Positions 16,450 to 26,254 of a DNA stretch of 54,665 nucleotides are shown piece by piece. This DNA comes from an uncultured Porphyromonadaceae bacterium (lineage in GTDB: Bacteria; Bacteroidota; Bacteroidia; Bacteroidales; Muribaculaceae). Each line of letters begins with the position of its first letter. Within the stretch, counting starts at the first letter, position 1. The notes under the pieces are model-generated. The model saw only the letters and a program-made list of their open reading frames with translations. It did not search any database and had not been told where the DNA came from. Both the position numbers and the translations under genes were made by a program. Location: the NCBI GenBank assembly GCA_947177685.1, contig CAMWVE010000018.1, positions 1-54,665 of the forward strand. The letters are read 5' to 3'.

Positions 16450-18582
16450 TCAACGCAACACCTTCAATGTGTGGCGCGTGTCATCGTGACATATCGTCAA
16501 CAGATACACACCACGGGGAAGCGGGTCAAGCGACAGTGTTACCGATTGGCTGCCTGATGTGGATATCATTTCAATACCACTCATAGATGAAAGCGAGCAG
16601 CTGAACTCGCTGCCTGATTCAAGGCATACCGTCAAGCTGTTACCCACCCGTGAAACCACAGGATTCAACGGCGAAGTGACATTTTCAACCCCTACGGTTT
16701 TCTTGACCCTATGCAATCCTGCGTAGAGATTGAATCTGCCTCTGCCCCACCCCGGATTGATAACAGCGCGGGGGAGTGGCGATGTTTCAGCAAGGATATT
16801 GAAAACGTCGTCAATGTTGAGCGACGGGTCAGCCTCAAGCCAGAGGGCTATTCCACCTGCCACCAAGGGCGATGACATGGAGGTACCTGCCTCGGCACCC
16901 CAGTAATATGTCTTGCCATTGCGGGTCTGAGTGTAGGCAAGCGGTGAAAATGAGCCTCCATTTTCCAAGAACGGAGTTGACACAGAGGAGATTGTGGTGG
17001 CTCCGGGAGCCGACACAACCGGCATCACACGTCCGTCGACCAGCGTTCCGTAGCTCGAGAAACGCGCCATTTCATCGATTACATATTCAGGATAGTTAAC
17101 CGTAGTACCATCAATCTGCACCACGCTGTTGCGTGTGCAGTAGGCACCCACGGAGATGACATTGCGCGCCGTTGCTATGTCGCTGATGCTGCCGGCACCT
17201 GACACCGGGCAGAACGACGATGACTTACGCCCGAAGTGTATGCCAGAACCGGCATAGCCGTCGACGCGAGTGCCGGGAGTTCCGTTCAATCTGATACCGA
17301 CCCAAGTTGATGCCCAGCGGAGGGGTGGTTCCTGATTGCGGGTCTGATAGTTCATGCTCACATAAACATTATATCGGTCGTTCAACGGATTAAGTTCGCT
17401 GTAAACTGACACCGTGCCGTTATAATATTTATCAAAATCAGGATTCATTATTTCGCCGGGATAACCGTGGTAGGTTTCGTGCGAGCAAATTTTCACTTCA
17501 TCGTTCTCAATGTTGATTTCACCGAGTATATCCCCTGAACCATCGGCAATAATGAGCAACTGAGTTGCAAGCTCATCGCTGCCGGCACTCCAGAAGTCAG
17601 CTTCGCCTCGGACTTTGAATCCCTGCCATATCCATTCATCCATGAAACCGGTGGCAATCTGAGTGTCATTTTCGGCAAGGACTTTTGACACCACAACAGG
17701 ATTTGTGTTGGCATTTCCGGCTGAAACAACTATTATAGCTTCTTCGCCAAGCAGATCGATATATTCGTTGAAAAGCTGGGTACCGTCATGCGGACCCATA
17801 GATGATGCCAGCGACAGGTTCACCACAGCCGGCTTGCCTACGCTCTGGGCATACTTGACTACATCCTCTATGCCGGCAAGGATTTCCGCACCATAGAGCG
17901 CCGAAGTGGCTGCAACGATATCGGCGCGAGTAGCCACGCCGTTATAAGGGGAGTCAGGTGCATGACCGGCGAGAATACCGCATACATGTGTGGCATGATA
18001 TTTCTTGTCGGTGTCAGTGACCCACTCCTCTATCTCCGATGGTGTAGAACACTCGGTGCGTGTGCCGGCGGGTCCGTCATAGTTTGTCAGAAACACTGTT
18101 CGGCGCGTTCCGTCGTCATTGAGAAAATTGATGTGCGAGGGGTCAAAGCCGATGTCGCAGAACCCTACGACCACACCTTCGCCGGTGTAGAGTTTGTTCA
18201 GATCGACCTGATTACGGACTTTGTCAAGACCCACCGACGCGGCTGCCTTGTCCATGACCGGCACGCTGCTTTCAGAAGTGGTGATGGCGCTGATCCAATC
18301 CGATGAAATCACGTCAGAAAGTACATCGGCGGGTATGCAGCCCACGGCGAGATTGCCGCGGACATGCCATAAAACAACGCCCACCGACTCCAGTTCCGAA
18401 GCGCTCTCATGCGATGTAAGTCTCATTATAACAGGGTAATACTCCACCGGACTATCTTCCGAAAGAGTTCGCACCTGCTGATGTCCGGCAATAGATGCCT
18501 TGAGGCGTGGTGAAACATGATTTGCCGACATGCTCAAGATGGCAGCCGGCAAAATCAATAACAGGGAGAGAAATTTTGTCAT
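16450..18582 (-). CDS. Secreted S8 (subtilisin-like) protease with sorting tail
   Basis: A 710-aa exported subtilase. A signal peptide (1-20) and an inhibitor-like propeptide (about 45-105) precede the catalytic domain. The triad is Asp143 in GFCDIGFD, His196 in HATHVCGILAG and Ser568 in GTSMSSP. A large insertion sits between His and Ser (about 300-440), as in Bacteroidota S8 proteases. The C-terminal about 80 residues end in PLPRGVYLLTI...TLKVLR, resembling a T9SS type A sorting domain. It lies 15 bp downstream of a second, related S8 gene, so the two are likely one transcript. Substrates are unknown. Confidence 0.88.
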   Translation of the reverse strand: MTKFLSLLLILPAAILSMSANHVSPRLKASIAGHQQVRTLSEDSPVEYYPVIMRLTSHESASELESVGVVLWHVRGNLAVGCIPADVLSDVISSDWISAITTSESSVPVMDKAAASVGLDKVRNQVDLNKLYTGEGVVVGFCDIGFDPSHINFLNDDGTRRTVFLTNYDGPAGTRTECSTPSEIEEWVTDTDKKYHATHVCGILAGHAPDSPYNGVATRADIVAATSALYGAEILAGIEDVVKYAQSVGKPAVVNLSLASSMGPHDGTQLFNEYIDLLGEEAIIVVSAGNANTNPVVVSKVLAENDTQIATGFMDEWIWQGFKVRGEADFWSAGSDELATQLLIIADGSGDILGEINIENDEVKICSHETYHGYPGEIMNPDFDKYYNGTVSVYSELNPLNDRYNVYVSMNYQTRNQEPPLRWASTWVGIRLNGTPGTRVDGYAGSGIHFGRKSSSFCPVSGAGSISDIATARNVISVGAYCTRNSVVQIDGTTVNYPEYVIDEMARFSSYGTLVDGRVMPVVSAPGATTISSVSTPFLENGGSFSPLAYTQTRNGKTYYWGAEAGTSMSSPLVAGGIALWLEADPSLNIDDVFNILAETSPLPRAVINPGWGRGRFNLYAGLHRVKKTVGVENVTSPLNPVVSRVGNSLTVCLESGSEFSCSLSSMSGIEMISTSGSQSVTLSLDPLPRGVYLLTICHDDTRHTLKVLR

Positions 18583-18597
18583 AGGCAGAAAACAGTC

Positions 18598-20772
18598 TTA
18601 TTTCACCACTACTTTCTCTGTGGCTACATGCTTGCCTGTCACAGCCTTAAGCAGATAGATGCCCGATGTGAGGTGGCTGCCGTCAAGAACTACGGTTTCC
18701 GAACCTGAGGTCTGTGCCACAGCCGCGCCATTGAGGCTGTAAAGGGTGACTTCAATGTTATCCGCTCCCGGCATGAACACCTCAAAGCGGTTGTCACCGA
18801 GCTGCTTTATCATAAGAGTCGACTCTTCACGGTCAAGCACATTATCCACTGACGACAGTTTCAGCGCTTTCTTGATGCCTTCGTAAGCATCGAGTTTTCC
18901 TGCGCCCCACTGCACGGCGTTTGAAGTAGACTTTTTGGCAGTAGAAGTGGCGATTTCACAGAGTTCCGCAGGAGTCATGTTGGGAGATGCCTGCAGCCAG
19001 AGCGCCGATACACCGGTCATGACAGGTGTAGCCATAGACGTACCGCTCATTTTGGTCCATGTGTATTTTGTGCCGTTTACCGTAACGGAGTATGCTACCG
19101 GTTCGTAGTAAGAACTGTAGTTTGAACTCTTATAATAAGGTGTCGACATGGCAGAAATCAAGTCGAGACCCGGTGCGCAGAGATGGGGGAGTTCGCGACC
19201 GTCGACCAGTGTGCCCCAGCTTGAGAATTCCGATATGCTGCCGTTGCTGCCCCAGCTGCTTGTTTTTGATCCGTAGGCACCTACGGCTATAGTGTTTTTA
19301 CCGCACGCCATGTTGCTGATGGTGCCGTCAGTGGTGATCTTGTCATATCCGCTCAAGCCTGAGGTGGAGAAGTTGTTGTAATAAGCGTCATTGTAAACCC
19401 ACACAGTCTGACCCGGCTGACCTTCTACGATAATCGCCGGCAGATAAGTTTTTGTCGATGACTTATTTACGAGATTAAATGTCAACTGGGCAAAATAACG
19501 GTTATTGGCTGATGAAAGACCTTTCACCAGACCCATGTAGCTATTGGAGTACGCATTGTTGAAGGTGGTGTTTGAAACGTCGCCAGTCTCATACATAGAG
19601 CCGCAGCTGACGTAGCGCAGGCTGGTGGTGGCATCCTGTGAGAAAGCCACATCGCCGGTTGTCCGGTTCACAAGCGCGAATTTCACCTTAATCTCACGAT
19701 TGTCCGAAGCCCACACCTCAACATCGCAATATGCCTGATAGCGAGAATTTTGTGCAGTCAGATCGGTATTGGGGGTAAGGGTAGTCCTGATAGTCTTGTC
19801 AGTCGAAGTAAGAGTTTTCTTTACCACAATATTGAGGTCTGCCTCATTGCCGGCAGCCAGACAGAACACTGTATTTTCAGCCAGTGAGTTGAGGGCTGAG
19901 GTGAAAGCATCAGTGCCGTCGTGGGGACCCACGTTGTCGCCTAATGACATGTTGATAACCAGAGGTTTCCCTTCAGCCTCGGCATAATCAATCATTTCCT
20001 TTGAAGCTTTGAGAATCTGCTCATCGGAGAGTTCGTCGCCCGACGCCATCAGGATGTCAGCCTCGGGCGCCATACCATAGTAAGCTACACTCCCTTTGCC
20101 GAAGTTGTAGGAGCCGGCTGCAATGCCGCTCACATGGGTGGCATGGGTGTCAGCATTGGTGTCAGTTGTAAATGATGCGAGCGATGAACCTGTGTAGGTG
20201 TTCACACTGATTGAACCCACATAGGGGTTAGTGGTGTATTTCCAGAATTTCTTTACACGCATGTTGCCGTCAGCGTCCTTGAACATGATGTGATTGGGGT
20301 CAAAACCTCCGTCGATCACACCCACAATCACACCTTTGCCTGTAAAAGCATCGGGGAGATCGGTTCCGCTGTGAACCTGATCGACATTAGAGGCTGAACG
20401 TGCGGTGTTGTTGAGCAGACGCTTGCGACGTGTGCGCTGCACCTGTTTCACACTTTCCATGCCATCGAGTGTGGCAAGCTGCGAGGCACTGACAAATGCC
20501 ACAGCCACGTTTCCGTAAACATCCTCCACCTCAATGCCACGCTCGGCGAGTTCATCAGCCGAGCTGCCGGGAGCCATTGTCACCAGCACTGCCACGCGGC
20601 TTTCAGGAGTTGCCTCGGAAACGCCCGCAAGCTGAGCCGCGACACCGGCGCGGAGTGAACGCTTTTCTGAACGGATAAAATTGTGTGCTCCAACGTCAAG
20701 CTTGCTTTGACCCATAAGGGCAAACGAGCCTAACAGCATGAATATCGATGCTATTCTGAATGATTTATTCAT
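18598..20772 (-). CDS. Secreted S8 (subtilisin-like) protease with sorting tail, paralogue
   Basis: A 724-aa subtilase, first gene of the protease pair. A signal peptide (about 1-21) and a propeptide-like region ending near RTRRKRLL (113-120) precede the catalytic domain. The triad is Asp154 in GVIDGGFD, His210 in HATHVSGIAAG and Ser579 in GTSMATP. Its C-terminus (LTSGIYLLKAVTGKHVATEKVVVK, beginning at about 701) is a T9SS type A-like sorting tail, implying surface attachment or secretion. A consensus promoter (20856-20888) and a small hairpin (20789-20807) lie in its leader. Similar organisation to the gene at 16450-18582 points to tandem duplication followed by divergence. Confidence 0.88.
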   Translation of the reverse strand: MNKSFRIASIFMLLGSFALMGQSKLDVGAHNFIRSEKRSLRAGVAAQLAGVSEATPESRVAVLVTMAPGSSADELAERGIEVEDVYGNVAVAFVSASQLATLDGMESVKQVQRTRRKRLLNNTARSASNVDQVHSGTDLPDAFTGKGVIVGVIDGGFDPNHIMFKDADGNMRVKKFWKYTTNPYVGSISVNTYTGSSLASFTTDTNADTHATHVSGIAAGSYNFGKGSVAYYGMAPEADILMASGDELSDEQILKASKEMIDYAEAEGKPLVINMSLGDNVGPHDGTDAFTSALNSLAENTVFCLAAGNEADLNIVVKKTLTSTDKTIRTTLTPNTDLTAQNSRYQAYCDVEVWASDNREIKVKFALVNRTTGDVAFSQDATTSLRYVSCGSMYETGDVSNTTFNNAYSNSYMGLVKGLSSANNRYFAQLTFNLVNKSSTKTYLPAIIVEGQPGQTVWVYNDAYYNNFSTSGLSGYDKITTDGTISNMACGKNTIAVGAYGSKTSSWGSNGSISEFSSWGTLVDGRELPHLCAPGLDLISAMSTPYYKSSNYSSYYEPVAYSVTVNGTKYTWTKMSGTSMATPVMTGVSALWLQASPNMTPAELCEIATSTAKKSTSNAVQWGAGKLDAYEGIKKALKLSSVDNVLDREESTLMIKQLGDNRFEVFMPGADNIEVTLYSLNGAAVAQTSGSETVVLDGSHLTSGIYLLKAVTGKHVATEKVVVK

Positions 20773-20788
20773 AATTCTGATTTATTTC

Positions 20789-20807
20789 GGCAGTTCGCAT
20801 AACTGCC
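20789..20807 (-). promoter_or_regulatory. Small hairpin in the S8 protease leader
   Basis: GGCAGTT (20789-20795) and AACTGCC (20801-20807) form a 7-bp stem with a 5-nt loop, 16 bp upstream of the ATG at 20772 on the transcribed strand. It could affect translation or mRNA stability; no known riboswitch is recognised. Confidence 0.35.
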
Positions 20808-20855
20808 ATGCTAATGATTAGGGTTAAAGGCGCTGTGCCTCATTTAAAAGGAATG

Positions 20856-20888
20856 CAAATTTACGCAATTTTTTTGACATTTCCCAAA
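20856..20888 (-). promoter_or_regulatory. Bacteroidota-type promoter of the S8 protease pair
   Basis: On the minus strand TTTG (20885-20888) precedes TAAATTTG (20856-20863) by 21 nt. This implies an mRNA leader of roughly 75-80 nt before the ATG at 20772. Confidence 0.65.
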
Positions 20889-20928
20889 AAAAATCTGTTA
20901 ATATGTGGCAAATATCACAACAATTCCG

Positions 20929-20936
20929 TAACTTTG
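20929..20936 (+). promoter_or_regulatory. Candidate -7 box for the TPR lipoprotein gene
   Basis: TAACTTTG matches TAnnTTTG and lies 27 bp upstream of the ATG at 20964. No clear TTG box is seen at the right distance. Confidence 0.45.
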
Positions 20937-20963
20937 TGGCAGTAAAACTCCTATTTGAATCTC

Positions 20964-22649
20964 ATGAATATTAAATCAATCGTTGCCGGCGGAGCATGTG
21001 CCATGTTAATGCTCACCGGTTGTAACAAGAAAATGAATCAGTTTCAGGCTGATTACTTCTCGGTTAACCCCAATCCGCTGGAAGTAGTAGGTGAACGTGT
21101 TCCCGCAACCGTCACTGCCAACATCCCGCAGAAATTCTTCCTGAAAAACGCATCGGTCACCGTCACACCCTACCTTGTGTTCAACGGTCAGGAAGTTGCC
21201 TCGCAGAGCTACACCTTCCAAGGTGAAAAGGTTCGTGGCAATGCTCCGGTGGTTTACTACGATCATGGCGGCACAGTGACCATTCCCGTGGTTTACAACT
21301 ATCAGCCCGAAATGATAAAGAGCGAACTTATGCTCGCCTTCAACGTCCGTCAGGGCAACAAGCAGTATGTGCTTCCCCGCGTTAAAGTGGCTAACGGCGT
21401 TGTCACCACAGCCGCTCTGGCTCAGGCTGCAAATGCCACTCCTGCCATCGCTCCTGACAAATTCCAGCGCATCATCAACGAGAAATATGCAGCTGACATC
21501 CGCTTCCTCGTTAACCGCTCTAATATCCGCGAAAGCGAGCTGATGACCGAGGATATGTACAAACTTCATGAAAACATTGCCAACGCTAATGCAGCTTCAA
21601 ACCGTGAAATCGAGGAAATCAACATTTCATCATACGCCTCACCTGAAGGTAAACTCGACTACAACACCCGTCTGGCTGAACAGCGCGAGAAAAACACCAA
21701 CGAATATTTGACAAAACAGCTCAAACGCGACAACATCACCGAATTCGGCGAACTCACCGCTCAGTTCACCCCTGAGGACTGGGAAGGTTTCCGCAGTCTG
21801 GTCGCAAAGAGCAACATTCAGGATAAAGAGCTGATTCTCAGCGTACTCGAACAATTCAAAGATCCCGAAGAACGCGAACGTGAAATCCGCAACCTCTCAT
21901 CAGTTTTCGACCAGCTCGCTGATGAAATCCTGCCGCAGCTCCGCTACTCACGCATCACAGCGTCAATCAACGTAATCGGCAAGAGCGACCGCGAGATTCA
22001 GGAACTTTTCGCCACCAACCCTGCAAAACTGTCGGTTGACGAAATCCTTTACTGCGCTACCCTCACTGACAATCACAACCAGAAGCTGAAAATCTACAAC
22101 AAGGCAGCCGAACTCTATCCCGATGACTACCGCACATTCAACGACCTTGGCGTAGAGCAGTTCCTCAACGGCGACTACTCGGCAGCAAAAGCCAACTTCA
22201 CTCAGGCAGCCCGCATAGCTCCTGCTGAAGCTGAGCCTCAGCTCAACCTCGGTCTGACCTCGCTGATGAAAAAAGACTACCGCGACGCCCGTCAGAAATT
22301 CGGCAACGCAGCCGGTCTGCAGGAACTCGGTGAAGCAACCGGTACGCTTTATCTCCTTCAGGGCGATGCCAATGCGGCAGTTAAATCGTTCGGTGACACA
22401 AAGAGCAACAACGCCGCACTCGCCCAGATTCTGACAAAGAACTACAGCAAAGCGAAAACAACACTCGCAGGCATTGCCAACCCTGACGCCACCACATACT
22501 ATCTGATGGCTGTTCTTGGCGCACGCACCAACAACGAGTCTATGGTAAAGACCAACCTCAAACAGGCTATCGCGCTTGACAAAAAACTTGCCCGTCGTGC
22601 TGCCGCTGACCTCGAATTTGCCAACTTCAACGTTGCCAACATCCGTTAA
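20964..22649 (+). CDS. TPR/OmpA-like outer-membrane lipoprotein
   Basis: A 561-aa lipoprotein. The signal peptide ends in LMLTGC (lipobox), with Cys at residue 20. A beta-rich domain (about 30-150) precedes an OmpA-like segment, suggested by EINISSYASPEGKLDYNTRLAEQR (position about 215-240), which resembles the peptidoglycan-binding SYxSPEG pattern. At least two TPR units follow (NDLGVEQFLNGDYSAAKANFTQA; LGLTSLMKKDYRDARQKFGNA; about 395-450). It probably links outer membrane and cell wall or scaffolds envelope proteins. The open frame begins at a TTG (20955), but the ATG at 20964 gives a proper lipoprotein signal and is preferred. The gene is monocistronic, with a strong terminator after it. 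Confidence 0.75.
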   Translation: MNIKSIVAGGACAMLMLTGCNKKMNQFQADYFSVNPNPLEVVGERVPATVTANIPQKFFLKNASVTVTPYLVFNGQEVASQSYTFQGEKVRGNAPVVYYDHGGTVTIPVVYNYQPEMIKSELMLAFNVRQGNKQYVLPRVKVANGVVTTAALAQAANATPAIAPDKFQRIINEKYAADIRFLVNRSNIRESELMTEDMYKLHENIANANAASNREIEEINISSYASPEGKLDYNTRLAEQREKNTNEYLTKQLKRDNITEFGELTAQFTPEDWEGFRSLVAKSNIQDKELILSVLEQFKDPEEREREIRNLSSVFDQLADEILPQLRYSRITASINVIGKSDREIQELFATNPAKLSVDEILYCATLTDNHNQKLKIYNKAAELYPDDYRTFNDLGVEQFLNGDYSAAKANFTQAARIAPAEAEPQLNLGLTSLMKKDYRDARQKFGNAAGLQELGEATGTLYLLQGDANAAVKSFGDTKSNNAALAQILTKNYSKAKTTLAGIANPDATTYYLMAVLGARTNNESMVKTNLKQAIALDKKLARRAAADLEFANFNVANIR

Positions 22650-22667
22650 TCATTCATAAAGAATTCC

Positions 22668-22706
22668 ATGTGGGGATGTATCAACCGCAATGATACATCC
22701 TCACAT
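22668..22706 (+). terminator. Terminator after the TPR lipoprotein gene
   Basis: ATGTGGGGATGTATCA (22668-22683) pairs with 22691-22706 over 16 bp with one G-U and a 7-nt loop, then an AT-rich tract. Confidence 0.8.
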
Positions 22707-22708
22707 TT

Positions 22709-22757
22709 ATATAATGTTACCCCTAAATTATATATATTATATAATGTAATCCCTCAA
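22709..22757 (+). repeat. 19-bp near-direct repeat before the transporter gene
   Basis: The element ATATAATGTTACCCCTAAA (22709-22727) recurs, slightly changed, as ATATAATGTAATCCCTCAA (22739-22757), with a 30-bp period. The second copy runs into the ATG at 22757. It may be a binding site pair or a local duplication. Confidence 0.5.
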
Positions 22758-24418
22758 TGAACTGGTTTACAAACTTACTGACCGAACACAACGCCATGCA
22801 GGCACTGCTTGTGCTTTCGCTAATCAGTGCCGTAGGCATAGGTTTGGGAAAAATCAAATTAGGGGGCATCTCCCTCGGCGTAACCTTTGTGTTTTTCGTG
22901 GGGATTCTGGCAGGTCATATAGGATTAAGCATTGATTCATCCATGCTCCAGTATGCCGAGAACTTCGGGCTCGTGCTCTTTGTCTATTCCCTCGGACTGC
23001 AGGTAGGACCCGGTTTCTTCAGCTCGCTGGCACATGGCGGCATACGGCTCAACATCATGGGACTCTCGTTGGCGTTGCTCACGCTTGCCATGGCTCTATC
23101 ACTGACACTTGTGACACCGGTCAACATCCCTGACATGATGGGCATTTTCTGCGGAGCCACCACCAACACCCCTGCCCTCGGTGCCGTGCAACAGGCTCTT
23201 TCACAGTATGGCATAGAGTCCGACACCGCCGCATTGGGATGTGCCGTCACCTATCCCCTCGGAGTTATCGGCGTAATCATAGCCATAATTGTAATGCGGG
23301 CTTTTTTCATTCGCAAGCGCGAAATCAGTGATGCCCCGGTGTCGAACCTCCCCCGCCCCATCAACACCGAGTTTGAAGTGCGTAATCCCGGGATATTCGG
23401 CAAGTCGATAGAGCAGATTGCCCGTGCAGCCGGATGCCACTTCGTGATTTCACGCGTGTGGCGTGGCGGTGTGGTCAGCATACCCACCTCCGATTTGATT
23501 CTTCAGGAACACGACCGACTGTTGGTTATAAGCGCCCCGGCTGACCTTGACGCACTTCTGATATTATTCGGCGAACAGGAGCCAGACGACTGGAACCGTA
23601 GCGACATAGACTGGGACTCGGTCGACAGGCTGCTGGTGTCGAGAAGCTTTATTGTCACACGCAAAAATTTGAATGGAAAGACTTTAGGCTCACTACGCCT
23701 CCGCAATCTCTACGGGGTAAACATAAGTCGCGTATACCGAAGCGGCATGCCGCTGTTGGCTACACCTGAACTTCGGCTCCAGCTCGGCGATAAAATTATT
23801 GTGGTTGGCGAACAGAGCGCCATGGAAAAAATAGAGCCTATGATCGGCAACTCCGTGAACGTGCTTGACGAACCTAATCTGGTGCCGGTATTCATAGGAA
23901 TTGTTCTCGGTGTCATTCTCGGCGCACTCCCCATTCACATCCCCGGCATGTCGCTCCCCATCAGCTTGGGTCTTGCCGGCGGTCCCATCATCATGGGTAT
24001 CCTCGTTGGCACTTTCGGACCCCGCCTCCACATGGTCACATACACCACCAGCTCTGCCAACCTTATGCTACGAGCCATCGGCATAGCACTCTTCTTGGCA
24101 TGCCTCGGACTGGAAGCGGGCGAGCATTTCTTTGACACCGTGTTCCGAACCGAAGGGATCATGTGGGTGGGTCTCGGATTTCTCCTTACCGTGGTGCCCG
24201 TGATTATCATGGGGCTGATAACCGTCAAACTGATGAAAACCGATTTCGGCACCGCTACCGGCATGCTCTGCGGTTCCATGGCTAACCCCATGGCTCTGGA
24301 CTATGCCAACAGTACCCTTCCCGGCGACCGTCCGTCAGTTGTCTATGCCACGGTTTACCCGCTGAGCATGTTCGCCCGCGTGATTCTGGTGCAGGTTGTG
24401 ATTGTCTTATTTTGTTAG
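22757..24418 (+). CDS. AspT/YbjL-type transporter with two TrkA_C domains
   Basis: A 553-aa inner-membrane protein of the aspartate:alanine exchanger family (YidE/YbjL duplication). Five to six hydrophobic helices (about 1-180) are followed by two cytosolic TrkA_C domains (about 200-280, DLILQEHDRLLVISA; and 295-370, LRLQLGDKIIVVGE). A second set of helices runs from 375 to the end. The two membrane halves share the GxxxNTPALxA-like motif, seen as GATTNTPALGAVQQAL and TGMLCGSMANPMALDYA. Members move amino acids or dicarboxylates, but the substrate cannot be predicted. It begins a cluster with the next two genes, whose ends lie very close. Confidence 0.85.
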   Translation: MNWFTNLLTEHNAMQALLVLSLISAVGIGLGKIKLGGISLGVTFVFFVGILAGHIGLSIDSSMLQYAENFGLVLFVYSLGLQVGPGFFSSLAHGGIRLNIMGLSLALLTLAMALSLTLVTPVNIPDMMGIFCGATTNTPALGAVQQALSQYGIESDTAALGCAVTYPLGVIGVIIAIIVMRAFFIRKREISDAPVSNLPRPINTEFEVRNPGIFGKSIEQIARAAGCHFVISRVWRGGVVSIPTSDLILQEHDRLLVISAPADLDALLILFGEQEPDDWNRSDIDWDSVDRLLVSRSFIVTRKNLNGKTLGSLRLRNLYGVNISRVYRSGMPLLATPELRLQLGDKIIVVGEQSAMEKIEPMIGNSVNVLDEPNLVPVFIGIVLGVILGALPIHIPGMSLPISLGLAGGPIIMGILVGTFGPRLHMVTYTTSSANLMLRAIGIALFLACLGLEAGEHFFDTVFRTEGIMWVGLGFLLTVVPVIIMGLITVKLMKTDFGTATGMLCGSMANPMALDYANSTLPGDRPSVVYATVYPLSMFARVILVQVVIVLFC

Positions 24419-24435
24419 AAAATTCTGTTTGCCTG

Positions 24436-25129
24436 ATGAAAAAGAAAGATCGAAATGAATCCGGAGCTAAAGTGTCGCTGACCTACCTGCTTTTGTCGAC
24501 ATTGTTCTGCGTGTGCCTGATAATCTCCAATCTGGTAGAAATCAAGACCGTTGATCTCGGATGGTTCACAATCACCGCAGGAGTGCTGGTGTTTCCGGTT
24601 TCCTACATCATAAACGACTGTGTGGTCGAAGTTTACGGCTTTAAGAAAGCACGTCTGATGATATGGATGGGGTTCATTTCAGCCCTGATTGTAGCGGTTA
24701 TGCTTCAACTTGCCATAATACTGCCCGGAGGCAAGGAATGGGAACATCAGCGCGCCATGGAGCTTATCTATGGCAGCGTGCCACGGATTATGTTCGCCAG
24801 CTTCACTGCGTTTCTGTGCGGTTCTATGGTCAACGCATGGGTGATGAGCCGGATGAAAGCTGCTGACACCAAAGGGCAATTCTCGTTGCGCGCCATCCTG
24901 TCATCGCTCTGGGGGGAGTCGGTTGACTCCGTCATTTTCTTCCCCATAGCATTTGCCGGAACATTCCCGTGGCAGACCATTTTGTCGCTGATTGTGACTC
25001 AGGCACTTTTGAAAACCGGCTATGAAATCATCATTCTTCCGGTCACAATCCGTGTGGTCAAGCGATTGAAAAAGAGCGAAGGCGACGTGATTGACAAAAA
25101 CATATCTTACAACTGGTGGAAACTAACTG

Positions 25130-25140
<11 letters not shown>
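24436..25140 (+). CDS. Queuosine-precursor transporter (YhhQ/DUF165 family)
   Basis: A 234-aa integral membrane protein of the YhhQ (VUT/DUF165) family, which imports queuosine precursors for tRNA wobble-base modification. About six hydrophobic segments are visible. Family markers are ISNLVEIKTVDLGWFTITAGVLVFPVSYIINDCVVEVYG (about 30-68) and SLWGESVDSVIFFPIAF. The long frame starts with TTG at 24412 inside the transporter gene; the ATG at 24436, 17 bp after the previous stop, is preferred. Its end overlaps the following HAD gene by 11 bp. The precise precursor is not known. Confidence 0.88.
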
Positions 25141-25956
<816 letters not shown>

Positions 25957-26009
25957 TGACACTTTTAATTTATTAACATTTGAGGGGTGAGAATGTTAAA
26001 GAGATTTCG

Positions 26010-26017
26010 TATCTTTG
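26010..26017 (+). promoter_or_regulatory. Candidate -7 box for the dxs operon
   Basis: TATCTTTG fits TAnnTTTG and lies 48 bp upstream of the small membrane protein gene that precedes dxs. The nearest TTTG (25979-25982) is 27 nt away, so the upstream element is weak. Confidence 0.45.
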
Positions 26018-26065
26018 TAGACTTTGAACAACGGCATGATTTTTGCCTGACAAATCATTGACTCT

Positions 26066-26254
26066 ATGACCGGTGCCCAAATATTCCGCATGACTTGCCT
26101 GACACTGCTGTGGCTCGCACTCTGTTACATGGTGGTTTCACGATCACCTGAAATAACACTGTGGACCATCTTTGTCATAGTCTGCTCCGGCATAGTGGTG
26201 TTCGTTCCATTATACAAAAAATATATCAGGAATGGAAGAAAAAAAGATAAGTAA
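26066..26254 (+). CDS. Small two-helix membrane protein ahead of dxs
   Basis: A 62-aa protein with two hydrophobic segments (about residues 8-25 and 31-50) and a very basic tail (KKYIRNGRKKDK). I do not recognise a family. Support for it being real: an ATG placed 48 bp behind a good -7 box, hydrophobicity spanning two helices, and a 23-bp overlap with the dxs start, as expected for translational coupling. It could be a small accessory or regulatory membrane peptide of the isoprenoid gene, or simply a leader ORF. Confidence 0.6.
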   Translation: MTGAQIFRMTCLTLLWLALCYMVVSRSPEITLWTIFVIVCSGIVVFVPLYKKYIRNGRKKDK

